64,000 nt of DNA, from NCBI GenBank assembly GCA_018389105.1, contig JACATO010000628.1:366001-430000 (forward strand), read 5' to 3'. Both the position numbers and the translations under genes were made by a program. Position 1 is the first letter of the stretch. Each line of letters starts with the position of its first letter. Below the pieces are notes generated by a model. It was not told the DNA's origin. It was given only the letters and a program-made list of their open reading frames with translations, and did not search any database. Source of the DNA: Nautilus pompilius. Lineage: Eukaryota; Mollusca; Cephalopoda; Nautilida; Nautilidae. Positions 25,513 through 36,600 of the stretch are shown in pieces.

Positions 25513-26996
25513 GTTACTAAACAAAATCAATAAAATCTTATCAGATGTCTTAAACCATCTTGTAATTTTCTGCCCAGTTGAGATTCCTGCAAGATGATTT
25601 AACCTCATTCAAAACTTATGCTCAGAAATTAAAATGAGTGGTGGGTGTAGGGGATGTGTGTTGGTTAGGGTACAGATTTTCTTTTATTTTCCCCTTAATA
25701 TTTCTTACAGTGAATCATTGTGAATATGTAAGCACTTTTGTATTTGTATGTATCGAAAAAAAAAAAAATACAACCGTACGTCACTGATTAAATGAAACCA
25801 ACTTTTTTACAGTTTAACAAAGCATACCCACTGCCAAAAGTAACTGAGAGAAAGCACAGAACTCCAGCCCCAGACCTCCAGCTTCAACAGATTCATTCAC
25901 AAAATTAGACTTTTCAGAGCGTCACAATCTAAACGTCTTCACCAACCTGTGGTCTAAGTAACTTGAAATAAAAAGCACCCTCTTGCACTGTTCCTTATTT
26001 TCCATTCAGATCTGTTTCCAGCTAAATCTAATCCTCCCCAAAGTCACTGCATTTGTACTTCTGATTTTTTAAGATCGATCCGATACCGTTTGGAAAGCAA
26101 AGCCCATACCTCCTCAGTTAATCCATGTACCGCACATGTTGGGAAATGAAAACGAAAATTGAGAATGGAAACTTGTTATTGCCTACAGCCAAAAAAAAAG
26201 GTTTGTAAACAATCCAGGGTTGGGGGGGGATCCAATTCCTCTTATTTTGGATGTCCAATAGGTGTGGCACATAGTTTCACTTGGAAGCTTTTATATTCCA
26301 ACCATGAGGCCTCCTAACAAATGGTTAAGCGGATCAATTTTGGACGTGCTCTTTACAACTGGTTTACATTCACTAGCACTCTCACTACTGTTAATCTGTG
26401 TTCAGGTTTCACTGGCTGGCAAGAAATACAGCAACAGCAGCAACACGGCAGAGCAATCCGACAGATTGCAGATAACTCTTGATTACATATAAGAAAAGTA
26501 ACCAGCAGACTTTGGATAGTGTTGTCAATTACAGAAATCTATATACCTCATACAGTATGCAATCTAAACATTCCTCTGTGCCAGTACTATTTAATTTAAT
26601 ACCACAGATGGTATAGTCTTTCCCTTATGCTTGATTTGTTGTAGTTATCTTATATATAAAAAAAATTAGAACTAGAGATAAACTAAGAATAAATACAAGT
26701 AAATCAGAAATGAATGCACTAAAATAGTTAGTTAAAATGTAGGTACATTAACAAAATAGCAATTGAAAATAATTTAAACTTTCAGAGATCTTATTGCAGA
26801 AAACAATCAGAGATTAAAATGAACATAAAATAGTTTTTGTAAGCAAATTTTTAAAAGAAAAATCACATTTTTATCTGTGTTGTTCAAGAATCCTGCTTCC
26901 ACTCATATATCAATAGAATATGGAAATAAATGTGCAAAAATTATTTAATTTCTAAGTATATTTTTAAAATTATTAAATGATAACCAATGGAAAAAT

Positions 26997-27110
26997 GAGT
27001 TAACTCCTTCACAACCAAAACCTACATCAATGACCATTCACACCACCTACAATAGAAAAATGAACCTAGAAATTGAATGCTAGACTCAAAATAATACACA
27101 ATCTAAATTT
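26997..27110 (-). pseudogene. Broken duplicate of a neurexin IV-like exon start with its splice acceptor
   Basis: This 114-bp stretch aligns with 31943-32059 in the same orientation, at roughly 88 percent identity by eye with small gaps. The aligned source covers the first 52 bases of the exon at 31843-31994, its acceptor AG and about 65 bp of the preceding intron. In the copy the acceptor is kept (ATTGTAG|GTGGTG), but two bases are missing after GTGGTGTGAA. The frame therefore shifts and meets TGA about 20 bases into the copied exon. The rest of the exon and its donor are absent. It lies in the intron between the second and third visible exons, so it is out of order as well as broken. It is best read as a non-functional intragenic duplication. 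Confidence 0.85.
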
Positions 27111-29227
27111 GAAGAATGTATAAAGATATATATTTAAGGCTATTGAACAGTCAGTCTTGAGTGCCCTGTATCACACTTACTTGTTCAGTCATTATTGTGC
27201 ATTCACTGGTGAAATATCCTATAACCACAATCAATCAATTTTTTATTGTATACACTTATGTGTCATCATTCGACTGTTAGCTGTTCATTCTGGTACATTT
27301 TTACATTAATTTCTAGTAGAAGTTCTTAAAAGACATTACTTGCCTTATCCAGAATTGCAACACTAGACCAAATAGGTCTGAGGAAATTCTGGAACAGAGT
27401 CAATTTAAGAATTCTATTCTTCTAAAAACTTAAAAAGATCTCCCACAGAAAGAAAATCTTTGATTCTCCATTTGCATTAATCCTGTAATACATATTTATA
27501 TGACAGTTTCTGCTATAAGACAATAACAAATTTTAAAAAAATATAAATGTCTAAACAAGTTTTATTACAAACTACAGAAAGTTGCTGCTAAAAAAAATGT
27601 AGCCTATTTGAACACACTAGTGTACGAACATATGATCTGTTAAAACATTAACTCTAGCAAAGGAGTCTACTGAAAAATTCTTTGGTTGTAACATGAAATG
27701 AACTGCATAACAAACCATGCAATGGTTTCTGACAGAGAAAAGAAAATTCTATTAGTATAATAATTCATTATGTAAGCATGGCTTAACCTGTTATTATTGT
27801 TATTTTTTCAAATTGTTGGTCAAATATTCAGAGAATTTGTTACAGGTTTAGGAAGATTCATTTTTGTTGACTGCTCTTAAGGTTCCAGAAACTAAAATAG
27901 AGATTTAATATTGAAAACATGGAATATATTGTTAATATTGTTGTCTGCCTCAGGCAAATCCTGAACATTCTGTAACCTGCAAGGTTCAAGCTATGCTTCT
28001 TGGGTAATAGACATCTTGATATAGTCAAGTCAGAGACATGACTTTTCTAGGATGAAAACCCTATTCAACTGCTTTTAGCAACAATTTTATCACCAGTTTT
28101 TAAGGCTATCAACTTTGTGACAACAGTTCATAAAGCTTATGACATGTTGAATGCTGATATATCTTAGAATCAGAAAGCTATTAATAACAAATGCATTATA
28201 GCTTGTCACATAACCAGCCAAATAGTGCCAGATGAGAATCTTGAAGATAGTCAAAAGAAATTCTGATATGATGACTGAGTATCTAGAAGAGTCTGTCCTT
28301 AGATACTGCAGAGCAACAAACATTGACCTTTTTCCCACCATCAGGTGAGATAGGAAGTTTTCCATTTATTATTCAAGTTACCAATACTCAAGAAAACTTT
28401 GCCAATGAATTTAAACCAGTTCCATACCAGACCAAGAACTTAGATGCGCGCACAACTAACAAAATCAGATCTTTTCCACTATCATGAAAACCAAAAAAGT
28501 TTGCATAAATAGATGGCGTTTAGTAGCAAACCAATGGGTACTATTTAGTGCTTGATTGAAGACTTGTAGGCTAACCAGCATAGAAAGTGTAATGTTGGGA
28601 GGGGCAGAAAAATTTTAAAAAGTCCATATCTAGTTGTCATCGTTGTTATAAATAGTAAATCTTCTGAAGTCAGTGCAATAAATTGTTTGTTTGCTCTCTT
28701 GTACTTCACAGCAAACATTCATCTTCATCTCAGACTAGAAGGCAAGAAATCATATGAAATGGAGTAACAAACATCTCAATAAAGTGAAACCTGTATATTA
28801 TGCTAACTAACAAAAAGAGAACACCAACAGATTTTAAAGGCATACTTGAACAATACTAATTCTGAAATTATTCCACAAACATCCCCATATAACCACTACA
28901 TAGATAAAAAGCTATAGCATGAAAAGGGTTTGATATATTTTAATGTTTTCAGGCATTTTTTCAAAAGATTTCCTAGTTTTAGCAGGTTGCAGCAATACTA
29001 CATGATTTTAAACATTCAAAAAAGTCTTCAAGAAACAAAACCAATTTTGTATCCTATCAGCAACATCAAGCTACTTTCCAAAGCTTAGCATTTCTTTATA
29101 ATGTCCGTAAAAAGAAAATAAGTTTTGCTTTGTATCTGTTTCTATTTATTAAAAAGACATTTTACAAAAAATGTTCACTGCTTGTGAAGATTTTTTTAAC
29201 TCCCAAAAGTAAACAAACAATCCATAC

Positions 29228-29327
29228 CATTTTTCCCAATGTACAGAATTGTTGGGTTGTCCAGGACTGTGTCAGCGCTATCACCCAATGATGTGAAGTC
29301 CCCAATTCCAGGATCATAATTGTCAAT
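29228..29327 (-). CDS. Nrx-IV: Neurexin IV/Caspr-like, second visible exon (laminin G domain)
   Basis: A 100-bp exon on the minus strand. The acceptor lies in a long pyrimidine run ending TTTTGTAG and the donor reads AAAATG|GTATGG. It starts in phase 0 and leaves one base over, which matches the next exon. The 33 codons begin IDNYDPGIGDFTSLG and end NPTILYIGKN. The strand pattern V/I-D-N-Y-D/E-P followed by a variable loop and then LYIG is the middle of a laminin G domain. The same order, with a DNYEP-like strand and YIG, occurs in the membrane-proximal laminin G domain of neurexin IV as I remember it. The short exon and lack of stops in only this frame support real coding sequence. Confidence 0.8.
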
Positions 29328-31842
29328 CTACAAAAAAAAAAAAAAAACATTTCAAATTTCATTTAAAAAAAAAAAAAAAGGTTTTTATTTCAAAAGCATC
29401 AGCAATTCTCTCGCACATTGGTATCAACAGTATTAAAAGTTTAAGGTCGAAAGAAACCTGAACAAGTACAATGCTTTTTTCAAACAAGTTTCAAGGAATG
29501 GCCCTACTCTAACCTAAACCTTGATGATGAAGACGGGGAAATAAAGCTGTGCTACTACTACTACTACCACTGCCACTAAGGCAATAAGTAAAAGCCCAAA
29601 CCCATATATAAATAACCTGCCACCAATATCTTTCCATTCTTGTCTCCATTACCAACAAATACCCTGGTAATGTGATTTTCTTTTTCATTTCATTCAAATG
29701 AGAAAACCAGAATCTGAAACAGCCACATTTTTCTTTTCTGGGAAAAACAAGTCAAAGAATTTACAAGTTGTTATTAACATTACTTATAACTTGTATTACT
29801 TTCTCTTTTCATATGAGCCCATAATCACACACATACATTAGAAAATCCATATTAAAAGAAAATTAATTTGAACTTTCACACAAAATCTACTTCATTAAAA
29901 TATCCTTTATTCTTCTTGAATTATTTTATTAGTGAGTGCACAATTATGGCCCTTAGTGTATCTAAATGAAGACTTAACATTTTATCATAATCAGGATACA
30001 TGACATACTCCACAACTACAATGCCCTAAAGAATATGCTACATTATTTTAGACCTAATTGATTTTGGAGAGAGGTTTCATTGTGATATTAAATTAATTTT
30101 ACAATTTCTACTTTTACATCCATTTTTTAAAATAAATCTTTCAATGTTCACTCCTCAAGAGACTGAATGTAAAAAATGTTGTTTTTATCTGTTTGCAGCA
30201 GTCTTCATTTCACAAGTATGCCAGGTGCCATGTTTCCACGGCTTAGGGAATCATTCTGATTTTGCTCCTCTGTTTGTTTTACCCTTGAGCACATCTAGGC
30301 TTTTTAGTTAGCTTTGTAATGACCTTTATGTGGAATGAGTGTAGATCACTATTTAAAGCTTTCCAGAGATGAATGAGAAGTTTGCAAAAATGTAAAAAAA
30401 AAAAAAAGAAAGAAACAAACAAACAAACAAAAAAGCAATTGTTCTATTAAAAAACGGTATCCTATTCCTGAACAACATTAAGCTAAGAAGCTAGGAACAG
30501 ATAACTCCCCCTTAAAAAAGAAAACGAGTAAAGGAATAGATTAATGGCTTACACAGAAAACACAAACATGTTGGATGAGAGCCACACTTTAATTACAATC
30601 ACAACAAGAAAGAAAGAAATTATTTTCACCAAGAAGGAAAAAAATAATTTCGTTTTCTGCTTAATAATTACTAACACCATTTGTTGGAAAGGAGTCAGTT
30701 CCAACAGAGACACAAATGAAGTGCAAAAGAAGTGAGATCACAAACACAACATAAAAATGCTATCACATTAAGGAATCAGTTCACACACCTGGTCTCTAAG
30801 TGAAACCCATTATCTACACAGTGCATGGTCTATTCCACTTGCACTGAATGTGATAGGAAATACATTAGTGAAGAAGCCAGAACAGAAAGACACCAATAGA
30901 TCATGTGATCAAATAAAATCATCAATGCCTGATTACAGAAGAGCAACACCACTGCAAGTGATCATCGCTGTCCTAGAACATAAATATCAACAATTTTTGT
31001 CTGTGTTACAAAAAAAAAAAAAAAAAATTAAATATCCTTTTTTCCTTCTTTATTTTTAACTGACTGGTCACAGAATTAGAATAAGTAGCAAAGAAATCCC
31101 TTAGTCTGCTTTGATGGACAGTGGACAGCTGACTGACTTTTGTATGCAACTTATTCAGCAACTATCACAGAAAGAGTTGTGGGTGCACTCACAAATAGCT
31201 CATCAATCAAAACAGCAACCACATTAATCAATGGTTCACTTCCAGGAATGATAACATGTAAAATAACCATCAAACCAGCAGGATGCCAATCACAAGCTCA
31301 TAGGGATACACAAATGCAGCCAAAATCATGAATTTTTAGCAAACCAGATGTTGTTTTTTTACTTCAACCAACAATGACTGAAACTCAGGACTTTCCATCA
31401 TTAAAGGTGTTTTCGAATCTTATAGTCTTTTGTAGAAACTAGTTCTAAGATAATGAGAAATGGTAAGATAAATCCTGTATTCCTCCCTCCTGTTTTGTGA
31501 ATACACGGCACTCCTGTTGTGCTGATGAGAATTCTGAATTTAGTTGCCAAAATGTTAACTAAATGAAAATAACTTTGAATACAAAAAAAAAATGTACTTA
31601 ATTATTTTCAGGTGTATAAATGTCCATAAGATAAAATTTACGATCACTAGGTGAAACAATCTCAAATAAAAATTTTTAGAAATTGGTACAAGTTAAATCA
31701 TACTTTCTTTTTTCTTTCCAAATGCTATTTGTTCTATTCAACAAAGACGGCTAAGTTAAAAACAAACTAAGAAAATAAACTATTATACTAATCCTGCCAA
31801 AAGAAAAAAAAAAAATTCTAGTTAATGTGAACCATTACTCAC
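29328..31842 (-). other. Intron of the neurexin IV-like gene (2515 bp)
   Basis: Bounded by the GTGAGT donor at 31842 and the acceptor next to 29327. Contents are AT-rich with A runs (29333-29347, 30396-30408, 31010-31027), an AAAC tetranucleotide stretch (about 30414-30434) and a short imperfect trinucleotide run (CTA/CTG-like, 29551-29577). No recognisable transposon. Confidence 0.7.
30396..30434. repeat. Poly(A) followed by AAAC tetranucleotide repeat
   Basis: A homopolymer of about 13 A, a short AAAG-like stretch and about four AAAC units, all intronic. Confidence 0.8.
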
Positions 31843-31994
31843 TTGAACTTTCATATACCTCCCACGCTGAGTACGCTGAATTACAATTTCATGCTGTTGT
31901 CCATTGGTGGTGTCTATTATTGGATTACTTGATCCTTTTCCCGAGTTAACCTCTTCACGACCAAAACCTACATCAATGACCATTTTCACACCAC
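31843..31994 (-). CDS. Nrx-IV: Neurexin IV/Caspr-like, first visible exon (start of laminin G region)
   Basis: A 152-bp exon on the minus strand. The acceptor is TTTTCTTTTGTAG and the donor TTCAA|GTGAGT, a near-perfect consensus. It takes two bases of a split codon from an upstream exon not found here, then encodes 50 codons, ending in phase 0 so that KVQ joins IDNYDP of the next exon. The product begins GGVKMVIDVGFGREEVNS, then has a short Ser/Gly-rich loop, and continues NGQQHEIVIQRTQRGRYMKVQ. A strand with H-x-V/I-x-I-x-R followed by a charged turn is typical of laminin G folds. With the other two exons it gives 124 continuous residues ending in IYPLK, which places it in the last laminin G domain. 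The protein should be an extracellular adhesion receptor of septate-type junctions, by family knowledge. Confidence 0.8.
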
Positions 31995-33439
31995 CTACAA
32001 AAGAAAAAGAAACCATAGAAACCAAGTGCTAGATTCAAAATAATACACAATCTAAATTTTAGCATTTCTAATGCCATCAAAAAATGCATTTCTGAGCACC
32101 TACCAAATACCTTTGTTAGAGAGTAATAGAATAAAATGTAGCATTAGTCAGAACTATGTAGCCTGCATCGTACGACGAGACTTTTATGCTATACTTTTAG
32201 AATTAGTTTACATGAATTTAATATGCAGGTCCCCTCTCCTCCCCAAAAAATGCCACACACACCTGAATGAAATTTTGTATAAAATGTCATCATTGCTCTA
32301 TCTAATGATAGATTTCAAACATGAGAGAGATGAAGAAACTCCATAGTATTTGTTATGACTTGTGCTGTGTGTTATTAAATTGTGTTGCGTTGGGTTTTTT
32401 TTGTACCTATGTAAAATAAGACGTCTTATGGGTAACAGCTTTGAACAGAGATTTACCAGATTTTACACATGTTCAAACTATGGAATGCTAAAATACAACT
32501 ATGTTGCTATAAAAGTCAAAGAGATAATGCAATTGTACTGTTTCTTGGTGAATCTGAAAAGCAGGGAAAAAAAACAATCCAACAACCACCCAAGGTATCT
32601 AAGAAACCACCAGTCGAATCTGTCAGTGCTTTCACCAATATATACATTAGCAGCCTTATATGGATTCAACAATGATACATCTATTTGTTAGTGCATATAC
32701 AAATATACATTTAACTATTAGAAAATGCAGGGGGTTGGGGGGTAATTTTAACTTGTCAAAAAGACTTCCTGTTAAAACAACTTTTTTTTTGCTTGATAAA
32801 TGTTGTTGGGCCCATATTAACTGGCATGTAGATAGATAGATATTAATGTGCTAAGCTCCCCCCATAAGTTTGTCCCCTACTATATGGGAGAGACAAAAAT
32901 ACTGTGTTGTACTGTATTGATCTAAGATACAGTCAGCTACTTTGGTTCTGGTAGTTGGCAGTAAAGCTTTTAGAGTTTATTCTGATGCCGCTGTTATGCA
33001 CGCTACTTGGCCAAAAACAGAAATTCATTTCTATTCATGGACGGACTCCTCCAATTAGGCAGCAAGAGTTTCAGATGAAAATGTATTTTGCACCTAAATT
33101 GGTACCAGAAAAGGTTTAAATTGATGGGGCGCAATTGGCAGGGAGCTCAACAAGGAAAGAAGTGGAAATAATTAGTAAATTAGAAGTCAAAATATCCGAA
33201 CTCTATTCCACATGGATGAAATCACAACAGCCCTTCACAAAAAGGAAGTATAGAATCAAACTAATAAAGGAAGGAGTAAACAAGGATTGTGCAGATGGAC
33301 AGTCATTTAACAATGTAACAATTGACAAAATACATGAATAATGGACCTGACATGTGCATTTCAAACAACAAGGCATCTGAACACTACAGCTCTACAACAA
33401 AAAATTTAAAAAGGAAAGGAAGAAAGAAAGAAGAGTCTT
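31995..33439 (-). other. Putative 5' intron of the neurexin IV-like gene
   Basis: Sequence upstream (minus strand) of the first visible exon. Its first ~65 bp also occur in the duplicate at 27045-27110. No exon supplying the missing split codon was found. The plus-strand part from about 33135 may already belong to the degraded transposase described next. Confidence 0.4.
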
Positions 33440-33627
33440 CATGGGTGCAAAGACCACTGGGATTTAAATGGACTTATAAAACTGTCATGGAGTCAGATGA
33501 ACCATACTTCACAATTTTGTACAGAGATGGCATAATGATTTGGCAACAAAACCAAGGCATTAAGAATTCCTCCTGTAATAGTTCCATTATGTATGGAAGT
33601 GGGGTAATAATATTGGGAATGTTTTGA
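33440..33627 (+). pseudogene. Degenerate Tc1-like transposase segment
   Basis: A plus-strand frame reads WTYKTVMESDEPYFTILY, then DGIMIWQQNQG, and ends YGSGVIILGMF before a stop. The order matches the first catalytic block of Tc1-like transposases (W-x-x-V-x-x-SDES-x-F, then DG-x-x-x-VWR-x-x-x-E, then GGGSVMVWGCF). The second catalytic Asp and the Glu were not located downstream and no terminal repeats were recognised, so the limits of the element are unknown. It is an old relic. The open frame at 33135-33341 just upstream may be part of the same element but carries no motif I can name. Confidence 0.5.
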
Positions 33628-36600
33628 TAACAGACTGTGGTTTTTGTGGTCTTGTTACAATACAGCCTGCAAATATTCATGCATCATTCCAGTCCAACTC
33701 CTTTGAGAATGTGCACTGAGTTGAAATGTGCAATCATCATTTACATTCCAGTACCACTAACACTACATAATTTGATTGAGAAACAAGAAAAACTAAAAGG
33801 TATATATCATAAGAAACTTGAGGAATCAATTCCGTGATGACAAGATGTAAGGCAGCTTCCCAATAAACTGTCAGATGACAGTTTCTGATTTCCTGGCAAG
33901 GTAGTTTACAAATACAGGTTGGGTTTGGAGAACTATGTTTGTAACTAAAGTTTCTGAGGTACCACTACAGCAGCAAAGTAGTAACAGAGTTACTGACAAA
34001 TGAAAAACATTCTACCAGGTTCTATTTCAGCAGGATTAATCCAAGGAAAAGTCTAAATGATGAGATTTTATTTTAAAACTTAATTCATAAATACCTGATG
34101 TTCATCTTTTAAGCTTGGAAATAATTTTAACTTTTTTAAAAAAAAAAATTCTAGTCTGTGCTGCTTAACCAAGGAATTAAAATAAAAATGAAAACTATGG
34201 CAAAGCACCTTTAGTCTTCAGAAATAACAGAAGCAAGAAAAATAGCTGAAATTTAACCATTGCAAAGGATAACACAAATAAAATCTTGCACAGTATCTGC
34301 CAAGAACCAACTGACTCAATTTACAAGAGTTTCCTTAAAATAACAAAAACTGCAGATTTGCCCTAGCTCAGGTGCTGGTTATGTATTAACTTCAAGTGAC
34401 CAAAAGTTTACGGCTGGCCTCTAATCTGTTATATTGAAAATTTAAAACCTAACTATTAAATGCTGAAATTCAGACAACTTCAATTAATTTTTTAAAACTT
34501 TTTTTTTTTGTCAGGGTTATTCCACTAAATGAAATTCTGTTTCCCTTTTCTAATTTGCTTCACCGCATATAACTGACATTTCTGAACTCAACATGACATC
34601 ATTCCACTTTCCTGCAAAAATTTTACTTGGAGTGACTTCTTTTCTTTTCTTTTTTTCAATTTTACATTTTTCAACTACTATTTTTTTGCTGTTACCATTT
34701 CATTAAAATTTAAATTATCTAAAACCCATAAAGATGAAACAGCTTACATCCTGCATGCATCATAAAAAGCCTTTTCTTCCTCCTCTTGTGAGGTTTGCTA
34801 AATCACGAGAGCTTGGCAATGTGACAGATGGAAATTTTCATCTATAAATCATATGCACACAACACTGCCATATTTAGATTAGAAACAAACAAAAACCGCC
34901 ACCTTACTATAAAATGACCATTTTAACTTAAATGCGTAATAAAATCTCAAGCTAGCCTGTAACTTTATGGTGTCATATCTGCCATCTCAAACCAAAAATA
35001 AGTGACATGGTGTTCAACCCAGGGCACAGGAGTTCACAACTTTATTGGCATGGTTTCCATGGCAACTTTGCAAGCTCATCCTTTGACAGTTTTTTTCTTT
35101 AATTATTCATTAGAATTTTTTTTTATTCAAACAAAACACTTTTTTTTAAATGCAGTGACAAAAGGATTTTGTCTGCCCCTCTCCATTTTATTGATTTTCT
35201 TTTTGTAAGCATTTTCTTCATTACTGAAACATTGTTAATCATGGAATTCAACACATCCATCAAGAATTTACATACAAAATAATACAAATAACAAAATGTT
35301 CTTGTAACAATGCATTTGACATGCAACGGTCAGACTACATTCCAAATTTAAAAGACATTTGGATGAAAAATCGGGCTATGCCCCTCACCAATGATAGATA
35401 ACGTATTAGGGAAAACAGCGATGGAAAAACAGATGTTTGTTTTTTTTTTTTTTGTTTATGAATTTTTTTTCTTAAATCAGTTAACTGTATGAAAATTTTA
35501 GCAAAAATATTCTCTCTCCCTAACTAAAAAATATTTCTATCCCCAGAAGATCCCTTAAAACATTTTCAGTGCTAAAATAAACAAGGGAATATATTCACTT
35601 AGCCATCTGGTGGCAGTTCATTAATGAAGCAGCTTGAATTTCATTTTTTTTTTCAAAAGGTAGATAACCAAAGATAACAAGGTAACAGTACTCAAGAACA
35701 AAGCAATACATACATACATACAGGACCACTTATGTTACACATTTTATGCTGGGGACATTCAAATAAAACTCAGGTGGTTACCATTATGATGCTATTTCAT
35801 CCAGGTTTCATTTAAACCACCTCTGATTGATTGATATATATATATATCAAACTTCATTCGTCAGTAATTGGTTTAATTTTAACCAGATATAATATTTCCC
35901 CTAATAATTAAACAAGTTTAACTTTAATTTTATAGAAATTCTATAGACGTTTCTTTAAAATTTATACACTAATGGCTTCCCCCTTGTCACTAAAGCCTAA
36001 TTTTATGTACAAATTAATTAAATATGTAGAAATTTCCCAAAATAATGAGTTGTACTAAGAGTTCAAACCTTTTCCATGCATGCTACCAGACCATTGTGCT
36101 TAGTAAGCATCGATTTTTTTCCATTATGCTCTCAGATTCTCTCTATCACCTTTACAATCTAATTGCATAAACCATTGAAACAACATAGCATTCATTGTTT
36201 TTACCATACACCAAGTTCCACTGGAAAAATTATTTTTCCATTTCAGCACCATAATCTAATTTTACAGAGGGAAATGCCAAATTTTTTTTTTCCAATTTAA
36301 AGCTTACTTACATACACAAAAGTATTCTTTACAGCTGAGGTAAAAGGTCATATTTACTATAGCATGCAGTTGATTGGAGAGTTCTTTTCCCCTTCACCAT
36401 TGCGACCTTTCTCAAGTCTAATTTATCATGAGCTGACATGGACCAGCAGATCAAAACGTTTCTACAACTTGTGCCCTCCTCTTCCACAAGTCAGCATTAA
36501 TCACACTAACAAACTCAAACACACCGGCTTAACAAAAATTTCAAAAGTGAAGAGCACAAAATAAAAATGTGCGTGTGTAAATATAATAAAAGGCAATAAA

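Larger units (their letters stand above)
23536..29227 (-). other. Intron of the neurexin IV-like gene (5692 bp)
   Basis: Bounded by a consensus donor at the left edge of the exon at 29228-29327 and a consensus acceptor at the right edge of the exon at 23413-23535. It contains a GA microsatellite (25491-25512), the exon-fragment duplicate at 26997-27110 and otherwise AT-rich sequence. No transposon with recognisable ends was found in it. Confidence 0.7.
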
